From positions 1 to 64,000 of the forward strand of contig JADZAP010000009.1 in NCBI GenBank assembly GCA_020852705.1: DNA of 64,000 bases, read 5' to 3'. A model generated the notes under the pieces. The model was given only the letters and a program-made list of their open reading frames with translations. It made no database searches and had not been told where the DNA came from. Positions 23,775 through 32,351 of this stretch are shown in pieces; position 1 is the stretch's first letter; the number at the start of each line of letters is the position of its first letter. A program made the translations under genes and the position numbers. This DNA comes from Ignavibacteria bacterium. Its GTDB lineage: Bacteria; Bacteroidota; Ignavibacteria; Tepidaquicellales; OLB5.

Positions 23775-25418
23775 CTAAATTTGTATATGTTTATAAACTT
23801 TAGGGATAAATTCTGTGTGATGACTGAATATAATTGTTGTTTTATCATTACGTTGATTAAGTAGGTTATGCCAAAGTTCTGCTTCAAGATTTCCCTCGAG
23901 CATTGAGTTAGCTTCATCTAACACCAGAATAGCAGGTTCATTAACCAAAGCTCTTGCAATTGCTATTCTGGATCTCTGCCCAGCACTTAATGTTATACCC
24001 CGCTCAGCAATATTTGTATCAGCACCATTAGGCAGCTGGTTAATAAATTTTTCAGCCATACTGATTTTTAATATATCATAAAATTTTTTTTCAGAGATCT
24101 CATTATTTTTTATTAATATGTTTTCGCGGATTGTTCCTTCAAAAAGTATTGCTTCTTGTCCCACAAAACCAATATTGTTTCTTAGGGTAAAGGTGTCAAC
24201 ATTTTTAATATTTTTATCATCTATCAGAATTTCACCGTTATTGGCTTTATAAAAACCCAAAATTAAACTGGAAATTGTAGATTTCCCCGAGCCCGAAGGT
24301 CCCGTAATAAGCAGCCACTCCCCAGGGTTAACAGAAAATGATATATTGTTTAATACCAATTTTTTACTGTTGTACCCAAATGATACATTTTTAAATTCAA
24401 CTTTCCCCTTTAGTGTATCAATATTTGGTTTATAAAAATTATCAACTTCATTTAAATCTGTTAAATTGTTCAGGTCAATAGTTTCTGTAATTTTTATTGT
24501 TGAACCTGAAATGTGATAATAACGGGAGTATACTCTTCCTAATGAAAGAAATGCCATAGTTAAAGAATATGAATAAAAATAAAATGCAACCGCACTTCCC
24601 GGCGACCAGCTTGATGAACCATAAATACCAATGTAAAAAATAAACAGCAGTAATAAAGAAACTATCACAAAAACAGATTGTGTGCTCTTTGCCTGATAAG
24701 AAGATGACTTAACTTCATTTACCAGAGCGGCAATAAGTTTATTTTTATATTTTTCAATTCTTCTTTCTTCAAGCAATAATGCTTTTACCTCGCGAATGCC
24801 GGTTAATGATTCATCCATTACGGCATTGGCTAAGGCATGCTCCTTCTGACTTTCACCCGATGACACCTTAATTTTCCTGCTGAAATAATACATTAGAGGA
24901 ATTATACATAAAATTATTAAAGTAACTATACCGGTTGCAAACGGGTTGAGCATCAGCATTAATATCAGACATCCAGTTATAAAAAGAATATTCTGATATG
25001 CAGGAACAAGTATTCCCGAATATACATTCTGAAGCATAGAAATATCTTCAGTTGCACGGGATGTTAACTTTCCAACTGCTTCATCTTTAAAAAAGCTAAC
25101 AGGGAAGTTAAGTAAAGTTTTAAAATATGCGGTTCTTATGTTATTTCTGAGCTGAAAGCCTAGCTGCTGCATTAAAATATTAGTGTAATACCCCAATATT
25201 GTTGATAATATTATTATTCCGCCTATTAAAACTATTAACAAAGTAATATTTAAATCCGGGCTGCCATCGTTACTATGAAGCAAATGATCCACCATAATTT
25301 TAAACAGCCATGGATATATCAGATTTGTTACAGAAACAAAGGTTAAACAAATAAGTGCAATAATCAGCTTTTTTCTGCTGTATTTAACTGACCGAAATAA
25401 TAATTTTATTAGCTTCAA
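23775..25418 (-). CDS. ABC exporter, fused permease and ATPase (MsbA/multidrug type)
   Basis: A 547-residue half transporter: a six-helix transmembrane domain (about 15-300), then a nucleotide-binding domain with Walker A GPSGSGKST, Q-loop in FVGQEAILFEG, signature LSAGQRSRIAIARAL, Walker B ILVLDEANSML and the H-loop in FSHHTEF. It is somewhat short because the C-terminal tail is cut close to the H-loop. It works as a homodimer in the inner membrane. Being in the same direction as the GT9 gene and next to lipid/glycan-modifying genes, it may flip a lipid-linked product, but a drug exporter role cannot be excluded. In Walker B the usual Glu is present (DEA). Confidence 0.9.
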   Translation of the reverse strand: MKLIKLLFRSVKYSRKKLIIALICLTFVSVTNLIYPWLFKIMVDHLLHSNDGSPDLNITLLIVLIGGIIILSTILGYYTNILMQQLGFQLRNNIRTAYFKTLLNFPVSFFKDEAVGKLTSRATEDISMLQNVYSGILVPAYQNILFITGCLILMLMLNPFATGIVTLIILCIIPLMYYFSRKIKVSSGESQKEHALANAVMDESLTGIREVKALLLEERRIEKYKNKLIAALVNEVKSSSYQAKSTQSVFVIVSLLLLFIFYIGIYGSSSWSPGSAVAFYFYSYSLTMAFLSLGRVYSRYYHISGSTIKITETIDLNNLTDLNEVDNFYKPNIDTLKGKVEFKNVSFGYNSKKLVLNNISFSVNPGEWLLITGPSGSGKSTISSLILGFYKANNGEILIDDKNIKNVDTFTLRNNIGFVGQEAILFEGTIRENILIKNNEISEKKFYDILKISMAEKFINQLPNGADTNIAERGITLSAGQRSRIAIARALVNEPAILVLDEANSMLEGNLEAELWHNLLNQRNDKTTIIFSHHTEFIPKVYKHIQI

Positions 25419-25581
25419 TTTTTAATATTATTAGTTTAAAATACAATATAGGTTTGTAAAAAAATACATTTTAATTAAGTCATTAAATTATTATTCAGTT
25501 TTTACATTATAGAATAATATTGAGAATAAAATTATTAACTTTATATAAACCTTTAGGTGTTTTTTATTGCTTATATATTGT

Positions 25582-25589
25582 TAAATTTG
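25582..25589 (+). promoter_or_regulatory. TAnnTTTG minus-7 element before a radical SAM gene
   Basis: TAAATTTG matches the Bacteroidota-type minus-7 consensus exactly and ends 7 nt before the ATG at 25597. The transcript would begin at, or within a few bases of, the start codon, so the mRNA may be leaderless. A clear minus-33 TTTG is not seen. Confidence 0.45.
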
Positions 25590-25596
25590 CTGTTCA

Positions 25597-27093
25597 ATGA
25601 TAGCACTTGTTAATCCACGTTCAGCAAATTGGGGATTTCGTGTTCCTAATTCAATACTTACTCTGGGTGCCTTTCTTGAAGAAAGATATGAATATGAAAT
25701 AATTGATGAAAATCTTGGCACAAATGCCGGGTATAAAATTGCTAAGCTTGTTCAAAAAGGAATTAAGTATATTGGAATAACTGTGATGCCAGCACTTCAG
25801 TTACGCCGGGCTTATGCCATTTCTAAGGAAATTAAAGAGCGGTTTCCTACAGTTACTATAATTTGGGGCGGATATTTTCCCTCACTGCATCCGGCAACTG
25901 TACTGAATTCAGGAATAGTTGACTATGTTCTCAAAGGTCACGCTGAAAATTCATTTATTGAGCTTATTGATTTACTTGAATCAAAACCCGAAGCAAAAAA
26001 GTTGAATGAAATTGCCGGGTTATCATATATTATGGAAGGGAAAATTTTTCACAATAAAAAAGCTGAACCAATTATTCCCGATATAATTCCAAGGCTGCCT
26101 TATCATAAAGTTGATGTTGAAAAATATTTAAGCGTAGCAAATACTTATTTAGGTCCCCGTACTATTGGATATCATTCCAGTGTTGGATGTCCGTTTCTAT
26201 GCGGATTTTGTGCCGTTGCTGGAATTTATAAAGGTAAATGGATTGGAAGAAGTGCAGAGCTTACAGCAGGTGATATAATTTTCCTTAAAAATAAATATAA
26301 TATTGGAGCTGTAGAGTTTCACGATAATAATTTTTTTGTTGCAGAAAAACGTGTATATGATTTTGCCAAAGCAGTAAATGGACTTGGACTGGGATGGTGG
26401 GGTGAGGCACGACCTGATACAGTTATGAAATTTTCTGATGATACATGGCAAATGATGGCTGATGCAGGATGTAAAATGATATTCTATGGTGCTGAAACCA
26501 GTAATGATGATTTATTAAAGCTGATGCATAAAGGAGGTACGCAAAATGCCCAGACACTTATTGATCTTGCCGAAAAATCAAAACAATTTGGTATTGTGCC
26601 GGAGCTTTCATTTGTGCTTGGAAATCCAACCAATAACGTAACTGGTGATATTGCAATAGATCTTAAATTTATTAAACAGATAAAAAAGATAAACCCCGCG
26701 TCAGAAATTGTACTATACACATATTCACCGGTTAACTTTGAAGATTCTGAAATCTCAATTGCTGCAAAGATGAAAGGATTTGACTACCCCAAAACATTAG
26801 AAGAGTGGGTTTCACCCAAATGGCAGAATTTTGACCTTCGTAAAAATCCGCTTACCCCCTGGTTAAAACCGCATCATTTTAAAATGATAAGAAATTTTGA
26901 TAAGGTACTAAATGCATATTATCCTTCAAACAGCGACCTGAAAATTCGCGGATGGAAACGTTCATTGTTAAAATTAATGGGCGGCTGGCGGTATAGGGCC
27001 GGTTTTTATAATGCACCGTATGAAATTATGTTAACCCAAAGATTTCTAAAATACCGTCAACCGGAAGTTGAAGGTTTTGCCTTTGAAAATTAA
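25597..27093 (+). CDS. B12-binding-domain radical SAM protein (BchE-like)
   Basis: A 498-residue radical SAM enzyme with an N-terminal cobalamin-binding-like domain, MIALVNPRSANWGFRVPNS, and GGYFPSLHP, which are typical of the BchE/HpnJ-like group. The cluster motif VGCPFLCGFC has C198, C202 and C205. It is less similar to the other two radical SAM proteins in the region than they are to each other. Members of this group carry out oxygen-independent cyclisations and methylations of lipids, hopanoids and tetrapyrroles. The substrate is not visible here. Confidence 0.9.
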   Translation: MIALVNPRSANWGFRVPNSILTLGAFLEERYEYEIIDENLGTNAGYKIAKLVQKGIKYIGITVMPALQLRRAYAISKEIKERFPTVTIIWGGYFPSLHPATVLNSGIVDYVLKGHAENSFIELIDLLESKPEAKKLNEIAGLSYIMEGKIFHNKKAEPIIPDIIPRLPYHKVDVEKYLSVANTYLGPRTIGYHSSVGCPFLCGFCAVAGIYKGKWIGRSAELTAGDIIFLKNKYNIGAVEFHDNNFFVAEKRVYDFAKAVNGLGLGWWGEARPDTVMKFSDDTWQMMADAGCKMIFYGAETSNDDLLKLMHKGGTQNAQTLIDLAEKSKQFGIVPELSFVLGNPTNNVTGDIAIDLKFIKQIKKINPASEIVLYTYSPVNFEDSEISIAAKMKGFDYPKTLEEWVSPKWQNFDLRKNPLTPWLKPHHFKMIRNFDKVLNAYYPSNSDLKIRGWKRSLLKLMGGWRYRAGFYNAPYEIMLTQRFLKYRQPEVEGFAFEN

Positions 27094-27202
27094 AATATTT
27101 TATCAATTTTAATTTTTAAAATTTATTTAGCATAAAGCTATTAAAAAACTTTTAAGAAAGATAGATCATTTTTACCGCTACCATTTTATTGTTAAACCAA
27201 AG

Positions 27203-27817
27203 ATGGAGCGTATAGTATTTGAAAAAGTAAAGAAATTTTCTTTTACAATAAGACCTACTGTATTTAATCCAAATGATTATTATTCCAGTAAAATATTTGC
27301 TTCTTATATTAATTCAATGGAGGTGGAAGGGAAAAATATTCTTGATATGGGTTCCGGCTCTGGGATTGTAAGTATTTTTGCTGCATCTAAAGGTGCATTT
27401 TGCACAGCTGTTGATAATAATCCCGTTGCGGTAAAATGCATAAACGAAAATATCATTCAAAACCATTTTACAAAAAAAATTACTGCTATCGAGTCAGATT
27501 TGTTTGAATCAAAACAGCTGGAAAATAAAAAATTTGATGTAATATTTTTTAACCCGCCGTATTATAAAGGAATTCCCAAAAATAATTTTGAAACAGCATT
27601 CAAAGGCGGCAATAATCTTGAAGTTATTCAAAGATTTCTTGCTTCATCAAAAAATTATTTATTAAAAAACGGGATAATAATATTTATTGTTTCAAGTGAT
27701 ATGGATATAGATGAATTTTTCAACATGCTAAATACAGCTGGTTATAATTATAAAATTTTAACGACCAATAAAAAATATTTTGAAACGTTTTATATAATAG
27801 AGGCAGTTATAAATTAA
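27203..27817 (+). CDS. HemK-like N6/glutamine or small-molecule methyltransferase
   Basis: A 204-residue class I methyltransferase with motif I ILDMGSGSGIVSIFAA (about 47-62) and the catalytic-type motif IV NPPYYKG (about 117-123). N-P-P-Y is the signature of enzymes that methylate planar nitrogen, such as HemK/PrmC (release-factor glutamine) and RNA adenine or guanine methylases. The N-terminal PrmC helical domain is absent; only about 45 residues precede the core. The gene is 30 bp from the metallophosphoesterase gene and may be in its operon. Confidence 0.82.
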   Translation: MERIVFEKVKKFSFTIRPTVFNPNDYYSSKIFASYINSMEVEGKNILDMGSGSGIVSIFAASKGAFCTAVDNNPVAVKCINENIIQNHFTKKITAIESDLFESKQLENKKFDVIFFNPPYYKGIPKNNFETAFKGGNNLEVIQRFLASSKNYLLKNGIIIFIVSSDMDIDEFFNMLNTAGYNYKILTTNKKYFETFYIIEAVIN

Positions 27818-27847
27818 TGAAACTAATTTTTTATTAAATTACATTAT

Positions 27848-29104
27848 ATGGTGTTTAGAGTTGTTATTACAATAGTTATCTTTTCGCTTCAGGCACTTGT
27901 TTATTATACATTTATAAATTACTGGAAAACCACACGATATTATAAACCTTCTCATCGCTGGTGGGCGCTTGCACCGTTTATAATATTTAATGTTTCATTT
28001 CTTGCAGTAACACTTATATGGGGCAGAAACTTTGCTCCGCCCGATTGGTTCAGGATAGCAGGTCTTTATCCGTTTTATGTTTGGATGGCAGCAACATTTT
28101 TTATTTCTTTATGGCTGCTTGCCGGTAAGATAATTAAACTTCCGTTTCAGATACCGCTTTGGATTGCAAAAATTTTTAAACCCTCAAGAGAAAAAATCCA
28201 TAATCTAAAACAGAAAAAACCTGTGCAGATTGCAGACCTTTCCAGAAGAAAGTTTGTTCGCTATGCTACAATGGGAATTTCTGCTTATGCATTTACCGGT
28301 GCCGCATACGGTATGATAAGGCATGATTCCTTTGAAATTGATTACAAAGATATTATGATTGATAACCTGCCTGCTGAACTTAAGGGGACAACCATAACAC
28401 TAATCAGCGATATTCATGCAGGGCAGTATATGAATGAAGATGATATGAAAGAGTATGCCGATGCAATCAGCTCGCTAAACAGTGATATTATATGTATGCC
28501 GGGTGATTTTGTGAATTATGATTCACGTGATATCCACATGCTCACTCGGGCTTTCCGCGACCTTAAAGCTAAATATGGTATATATGGCACATTGGGCAAT
28601 CATGATTTTTTCCAAAACGCTGCTTATGTTGCAAAAGCATTGCTTAATGAATCACCAATCCTGCTGATGCGAAACGAACACCGCGTACTTAAAATAAATG
28701 GCAAAGAACTTTATTTGTTAGGTATTGATGATACAATTAGCTCAGGAGCAAAAATGGATGAGGTGCTTAAATATTACGGAGCTATGGATAAATTCCTGAT
28801 GGAAAATGATCCTAAATTTAATACATCACCTAAGATACTGCTTTGCCATAAACCGTATGGTTTTGATATATTGGCTAAAAAGGAAATTGATCTTGTTTTA
28901 AGCGGTCATACACACGGGGGACAGGTTGTGCCTGTAAAATTTGGTAATTTTAATTTATCGTTTGCTGCAACTGTAAGCAAATATATTGATGGCTTATATA
29001 AGATTGGTAAATCAAATATGTACGTAAGCAGGGGAATAGGTTCAGTCGGTTTGCCTATCAGAATCAACTGCCCGCCAGAAATTACAAAAATTACCTTGGT
29101 TTAG
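27848..29104 (+). CDS. Membrane-anchored calcineurin-like metallophosphoesterase
   Basis: A 418-residue protein. Three or four transmembrane helices fill the first 130 residues, then a twin-arginine-like segment (SRRKFVRYATMG) precedes the phosphoesterase domain. Its metal-binding motifs are in order: SDIHAG, MPGDF, GTLGNHDFF, LCHKPYG and SGHTHGG. This layout is that of the YkuE/YaeI family; relatives act in UDP-2,3-diacylglucosamine or other phospholipid hydrolysis. The active site probably faces the periplasm. Confidence 0.9.
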   Translation: MVFRVVITIVIFSLQALVYYTFINYWKTTRYYKPSHRWWALAPFIIFNVSFLAVTLIWGRNFAPPDWFRIAGLYPFYVWMAATFFISLWLLAGKIIKLPFQIPLWIAKIFKPSREKIHNLKQKKPVQIADLSRRKFVRYATMGISAYAFTGAAYGMIRHDSFEIDYKDIMIDNLPAELKGTTITLISDIHAGQYMNEDDMKEYADAISSLNSDIICMPGDFVNYDSRDIHMLTRAFRDLKAKYGIYGTLGNHDFFQNAAYVAKALLNESPILLMRNEHRVLKINGKELYLLGIDDTISSGAKMDEVLKYYGAMDKFLMENDPKFNTSPKILLCHKPYGFDILAKKEIDLVLSGHTHGGQVVPVKFGNFNLSFAATVSKYIDGLYKIGKSNMYVSRGIGSVGLPIRINCPPEITKITLV

Positions 29105-29177
29105 GTTATAATTTTATACCCTTTATTTACTATAAAAGGCACTAAATGTTTTTGTTTTAATTACAGGCATTTATTAA

Positions 29178-29185
29178 TATTTTTG
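29178..29185 (+). promoter_or_regulatory. TAnnTTTG minus-7 element before the PNGase F-like gene
   Basis: TATTTTTG fits the consensus and ends 4 nt before the ATG at 29189, again predicting a transcript with almost no leader. Confidence 0.4.
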
Positions 29186-29188
29186 CAG

Positions 29189-30841
29189 ATGAAAAGAATT
29201 CTATTTCTTCTATTAGTTTCAAGTGTTCTATACTCACAGCAAACTGCAAAGATAACGTATAACTTCTATTCCAACGGTACACCTACGGGTACACCGCCTC
29301 TTGTTTTAGAAGCATCGGGAATAATATCTAAATACATCAACGCTTCCGGGGAAATGTTTTATATTGACTATATTTCCGGCAAATCATATCAGTCAGCAGC
29401 ACTAAAAACCGGTGAAATAATCACCGATGAAGAATTAATTTCATCATACCCTGTACCTGAATTACACAGCGATACATTGACAATATTGGGTTATTTGTGT
29501 AAAAAAGCACACGTCGTAATACGATCCAATCACATTGATATATGGTACACAGATAAAACCGGTTTTAAAGGAACACCTGCAATAAATATCGGACCCGCAT
29601 TGGGCTTGATATTAAGAATTGTAAGAAACGGAAATTATGAGATCCGTGCTGAAAACATTGAAATTAAACCGCTGAATATTTTTCTGCCACGATCTTTCGG
29701 AAATATTGTTGAACTGCCTTACTATCGTTATTTACTAACTGCTCAAAATTATACAACCCTAACAATTTTTGAAAATCAAAAGATCAATTATGGAGATAAA
29801 CCGGTAAATATTTTTACCAATGAACCGGATATTACGTACCGCTTTTCAGAAGGCACAGTTATTCTGAAAAAAGTGAAACTGCCGCAAAATATGGGCGGGC
29901 ATTCAGTAACCGCTGAGCTAACTGAGCGCTCTGCAGGCGATGCCTATGACAGAACAGGCTCTTTATTTATAATACCTGATCTTACCAAAGATACTTCCAT
30001 AACTTTTATTGATGCATTTTTAAACGGCATAACTGCTTTGCCAAAGTATGATGCAAGAAACAAAAAAGATTACCGCGGGATTACTTTAACCGAAAAATAT
30101 ACTCCGCCAATTGAGCTAGTGAGATTTATTACACCATTTGGCATAGGCAGTTATAACAGCCAGGTACAGGTTTATGGTGTAAAATGGGAGGATTCCGTTA
30201 CATACAAACAGGATATTACAAACATGCTTCCAGTTTTGCAGGGTGAAGTTTGGTTTGGAGTATTTATTGGCTGTTATGATAAGGGCGGTCATGAAGTAAG
30301 CTTACGCCTCAAATATTTTCCTGATGATGTGCCTCAGGAATCTATCCCCCAGCCAAACGGATACATAATGCCGTTAATTTTTACAACAAATATAATGGAA
30401 GCAAGTTCACAGGAATATGCAACTTTATTTGAAACCGATACCCTTTCTCTTTGGGTTGATATTCCAAACGGTATTAAGGAGCTTACCTTAAGATATATTT
30501 CAACCGGTCATGGCGGCTGGGGTGGTGGTGATGAATTCAACAAGAAAGTGAATTATATTTTTGCCGATAATAAACTGATATACAACTATATTCCGTGGCG
30601 GGATGACTGCGGGATGTACAGAAAGTATAATCCGGCATCAGGGAATTTTCCAAACGGTATGTCGTCAAGTGATTTCAGCCGCTCGGGCTGGTGCCCGGGC
30701 TCAACAAGTTTACCTGTTGATATACCGCTTAACTTAAAACCGGGGAGGCACAAAATTTCTGTATATATACCGCTTGGAAAACCCGAAGGCACAAGCTTCA
30801 GCTCTTGGAATGTATCAGCAGTATTAACTGGCAAATACTGA
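29189..30841 (+). CDS. Secreted PNGase F-like peptide-N-glycosidase with GLPGLI-type N-terminal domain
   Basis: A 550-residue secreted protein. A signal peptide (MKRILFLLLVSSVLYSQQ) is followed by a roughly 150-residue domain resembling GLPGLI proteins (LGYLCKKAHV, IDIWYTDKT and PALGLILRI), then a PNGase F-type pair of jelly-roll domains. The latter is shown by LQGEVWFGVFIGCYDKGGHE, STGHGGWGGGDEF (about 440-452) and the Cys/Trp-rich WRDDCGMYR and SGWCPGS. PNGase F cleaves N-glycans from Asn and turns that Asn into Asp. I chose ATG 29189 over TTG 29183. A protein-glutaminase-like gene follows after 16 bp. Confidence 0.87.
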   Translation: MKRILFLLLVSSVLYSQQTAKITYNFYSNGTPTGTPPLVLEASGIISKYINASGEMFYIDYISGKSYQSAALKTGEIITDEELISSYPVPELHSDTLTILGYLCKKAHVVIRSNHIDIWYTDKTGFKGTPAINIGPALGLILRIVRNGNYEIRAENIEIKPLNIFLPRSFGNIVELPYYRYLLTAQNYTTLTIFENQKINYGDKPVNIFTNEPDITYRFSEGTVILKKVKLPQNMGGHSVTAELTERSAGDAYDRTGSLFIIPDLTKDTSITFIDAFLNGITALPKYDARNKKDYRGITLTEKYTPPIELVRFITPFGIGSYNSQVQVYGVKWEDSVTYKQDITNMLPVLQGEVWFGVFIGCYDKGGHEVSLRLKYFPDDVPQESIPQPNGYIMPLIFTTNIMEASSQEYATLFETDTLSLWVDIPNGIKELTLRYISTGHGGWGGGDEFNKKVNYIFADNKLIYNYIPWRDDCGMYRKYNPASGNFPNGMSSSDFSRSGWCPGSTSLPVDIPLNLKPGRHKISVYIPLGKPEGTSFSSWNVSAVLTGKY

Positions 30842-30857
30842 TTTTTAAATTCAGCAC

Positions 30858-31559
30858 ATGAAAATAATTTTAATAATATTAATACAGTTTAGCATTTTAT
30901 TGCCTAGTCTCTTTTCTCAAACAGGAAATATTCTGTACAGCTCTTATTCAGATACATTAGAAAATCAAAAAATTAATTATAATGCAGATTCAATATACAG
31001 CTACATTGAAGCAAATAAACATCTGATAGATTTTAGTGACTGCAATATTTGCAAATCAAGGGCACATATATTAAGCAGGATGATTGAAAAAAAATTTAAA
31101 GGAATTAATGTTTATAAAGTATGGCTAATTGCAGATTGTAAACGGCTTTCACAAAAAGAAAAGTACAAATACAAACAGAATGTATATTTAAACCTCGCTG
31201 GTAAATGCAGTAACTGGGTTTATCATGTAGCACCTGCTTTGCTGATAAACGGTGATACAATTGTGTTTGATCCTTCAACACAAATAAAACCCGTAAGTAT
31301 TAAAGAATGGGCATATAAAATTATACCTCAAAACGGAAGTGCATATTTAATTATCAAAGATAAAAGTTACTACTTTTATCCCGAAAGCAAGGATGATTAT
31401 TTTATTGATGAGACTGATAATTGGGAAACGGGTGATGTAAAGATGAAGGATGAAAAATACCTGCGCTCAATTGATGAAATTCTGTTTGTAAAGTATGGAT
31501 ATTTTGAACCATGGAAATTCAATTATTTTCTTTCAGAAATATTAAAGCTTGTAGATTAA
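30858..31559 (+). CDS. Secreted protein-glutaminase-like deamidase (Cys-His-Asp)
   Basis: A 233-residue secreted protein: signal peptide up to about SLFSQ, then a transglutaminase-like fold. The probable triad is C65 in NICKSRAH, H123 in WVYHVAPALL and D138 in IVFDPS, an order and spacing seen in Chryseobacterium protein glutaminase, which turns protein-bound Gln into Glu. Short spacing to the PNGase F-like gene suggests cotranscription. Alternative: a general transglutaminase-like peptidase. No pro-domain like that of the characterised enzyme is evident. Confidence 0.72.
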   Translation: MKIILIILIQFSILLPSLFSQTGNILYSSYSDTLENQKINYNADSIYSYIEANKHLIDFSDCNICKSRAHILSRMIEKKFKGINVYKVWLIADCKRLSQKEKYKYKQNVYLNLAGKCSNWVYHVAPALLINGDTIVFDPSTQIKPVSIKEWAYKIIPQNGSAYLIIKDKSYYFYPESKDDYFIDETDNWETGDVKMKDEKYLRSIDEILFVKYGYFEPWKFNYFLSEILKLVD

Positions 31560-31601
31560 ATTGGATGTGTGAATTATTATAAACATGATTTTCAGGAAAA
31601 T

Positions 31602-32336
31602 ATGATTATAACTTCAAATTTATTTACTGCACAAAAAAACATTATTCATGGTATATCAACACGTTTCCCTATTGAAGAACCATCATTCAACAATTTAAGC
31701 AAACATACCGGAGATAACATAGAAAACGTTATAAAAAACCGTTCCCGGTTTTTTGATTCGATTGGTATAAACCAGGCAAACCTTGTTCATGCCAATCAAG
31801 TTCATGGCGTAAATGTAACCTTAGTAAATAAACCGGGTCTTTACCCTGCAACAGATGCATTAATTACAGCAACAAAAAATCTTTTTCTTGTTATATCTGT
31901 TGCTGATTGTATGCCGGTTATGTTATTTGACCGCCAAAATAGAGCTATTGCAAATATACATTCAGGATGGAGAGGCACTCAGAAAAACATAACAGGTAAA
32001 ACAATTGAATTGATGCGGGAAATGTTTAATACAAATCCCGCTGAGCTTATAGTGTTTATGGGTCCTGCAATAAGCTGGCAGAATTTTGAAGTTGATAAAG
32101 ATGTAGCAGATTTGTTCCCTGGTAAATATGTAATTCCAAAAACTGAAGCTAAAGGAAAATATCTAATTGATACCGGAACAATGGTTTATGAAAGTCTTCT
32201 GGAAACAGGAACTAAAAAATCTAACATAGAGCGCTCTATGTTATGTACTTATGATAATATGAATTTACATTCTTACCGACGGGATAAAGATATTTCAGGA
32301 AGAATGTTTGCTGTAATAGGTATTAATGATAAATAA
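31602..32336 (+). CDS. pgeF: YfiH/PgeF laccase-domain protein (purine nucleoside phosphorylase type)
   Basis: A 244-residue protein of the multicopper polyphenol oxidase/laccase-domain family (YfiH, PgeF). The metal and active-site motifs are NQVHG, SVADCMPVM and NIHSGWRGT. Members edit peptidoglycan by removing mis-incorporated serine (PgeF) or act on purine nucleosides. Start: ATG 31602 fits the family N terminus better than the GTG 33 nt upstream, which is in the short gap after the previous gene. Confidence 0.9.
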   Translation: MIITSNLFTAQKNIIHGISTRFPIEEPSFNNLSKHTGDNIENVIKNRSRFFDSIGINQANLVHANQVHGVNVTLVNKPGLYPATDALITATKNLFLVISVADCMPVMLFDRQNRAIANIHSGWRGTQKNITGKTIELMREMFNTNPAELIVFMGPAISWQNFEVDKDVADLFPGKYVIPKTEAKGKYLIDTGTMVYESLLETGTKKSNIERSMLCTYDNMNLHSYRRDKDISGRMFAVIGINDK

Positions 32337-32351
32337 TTTAATATGCAGTGT

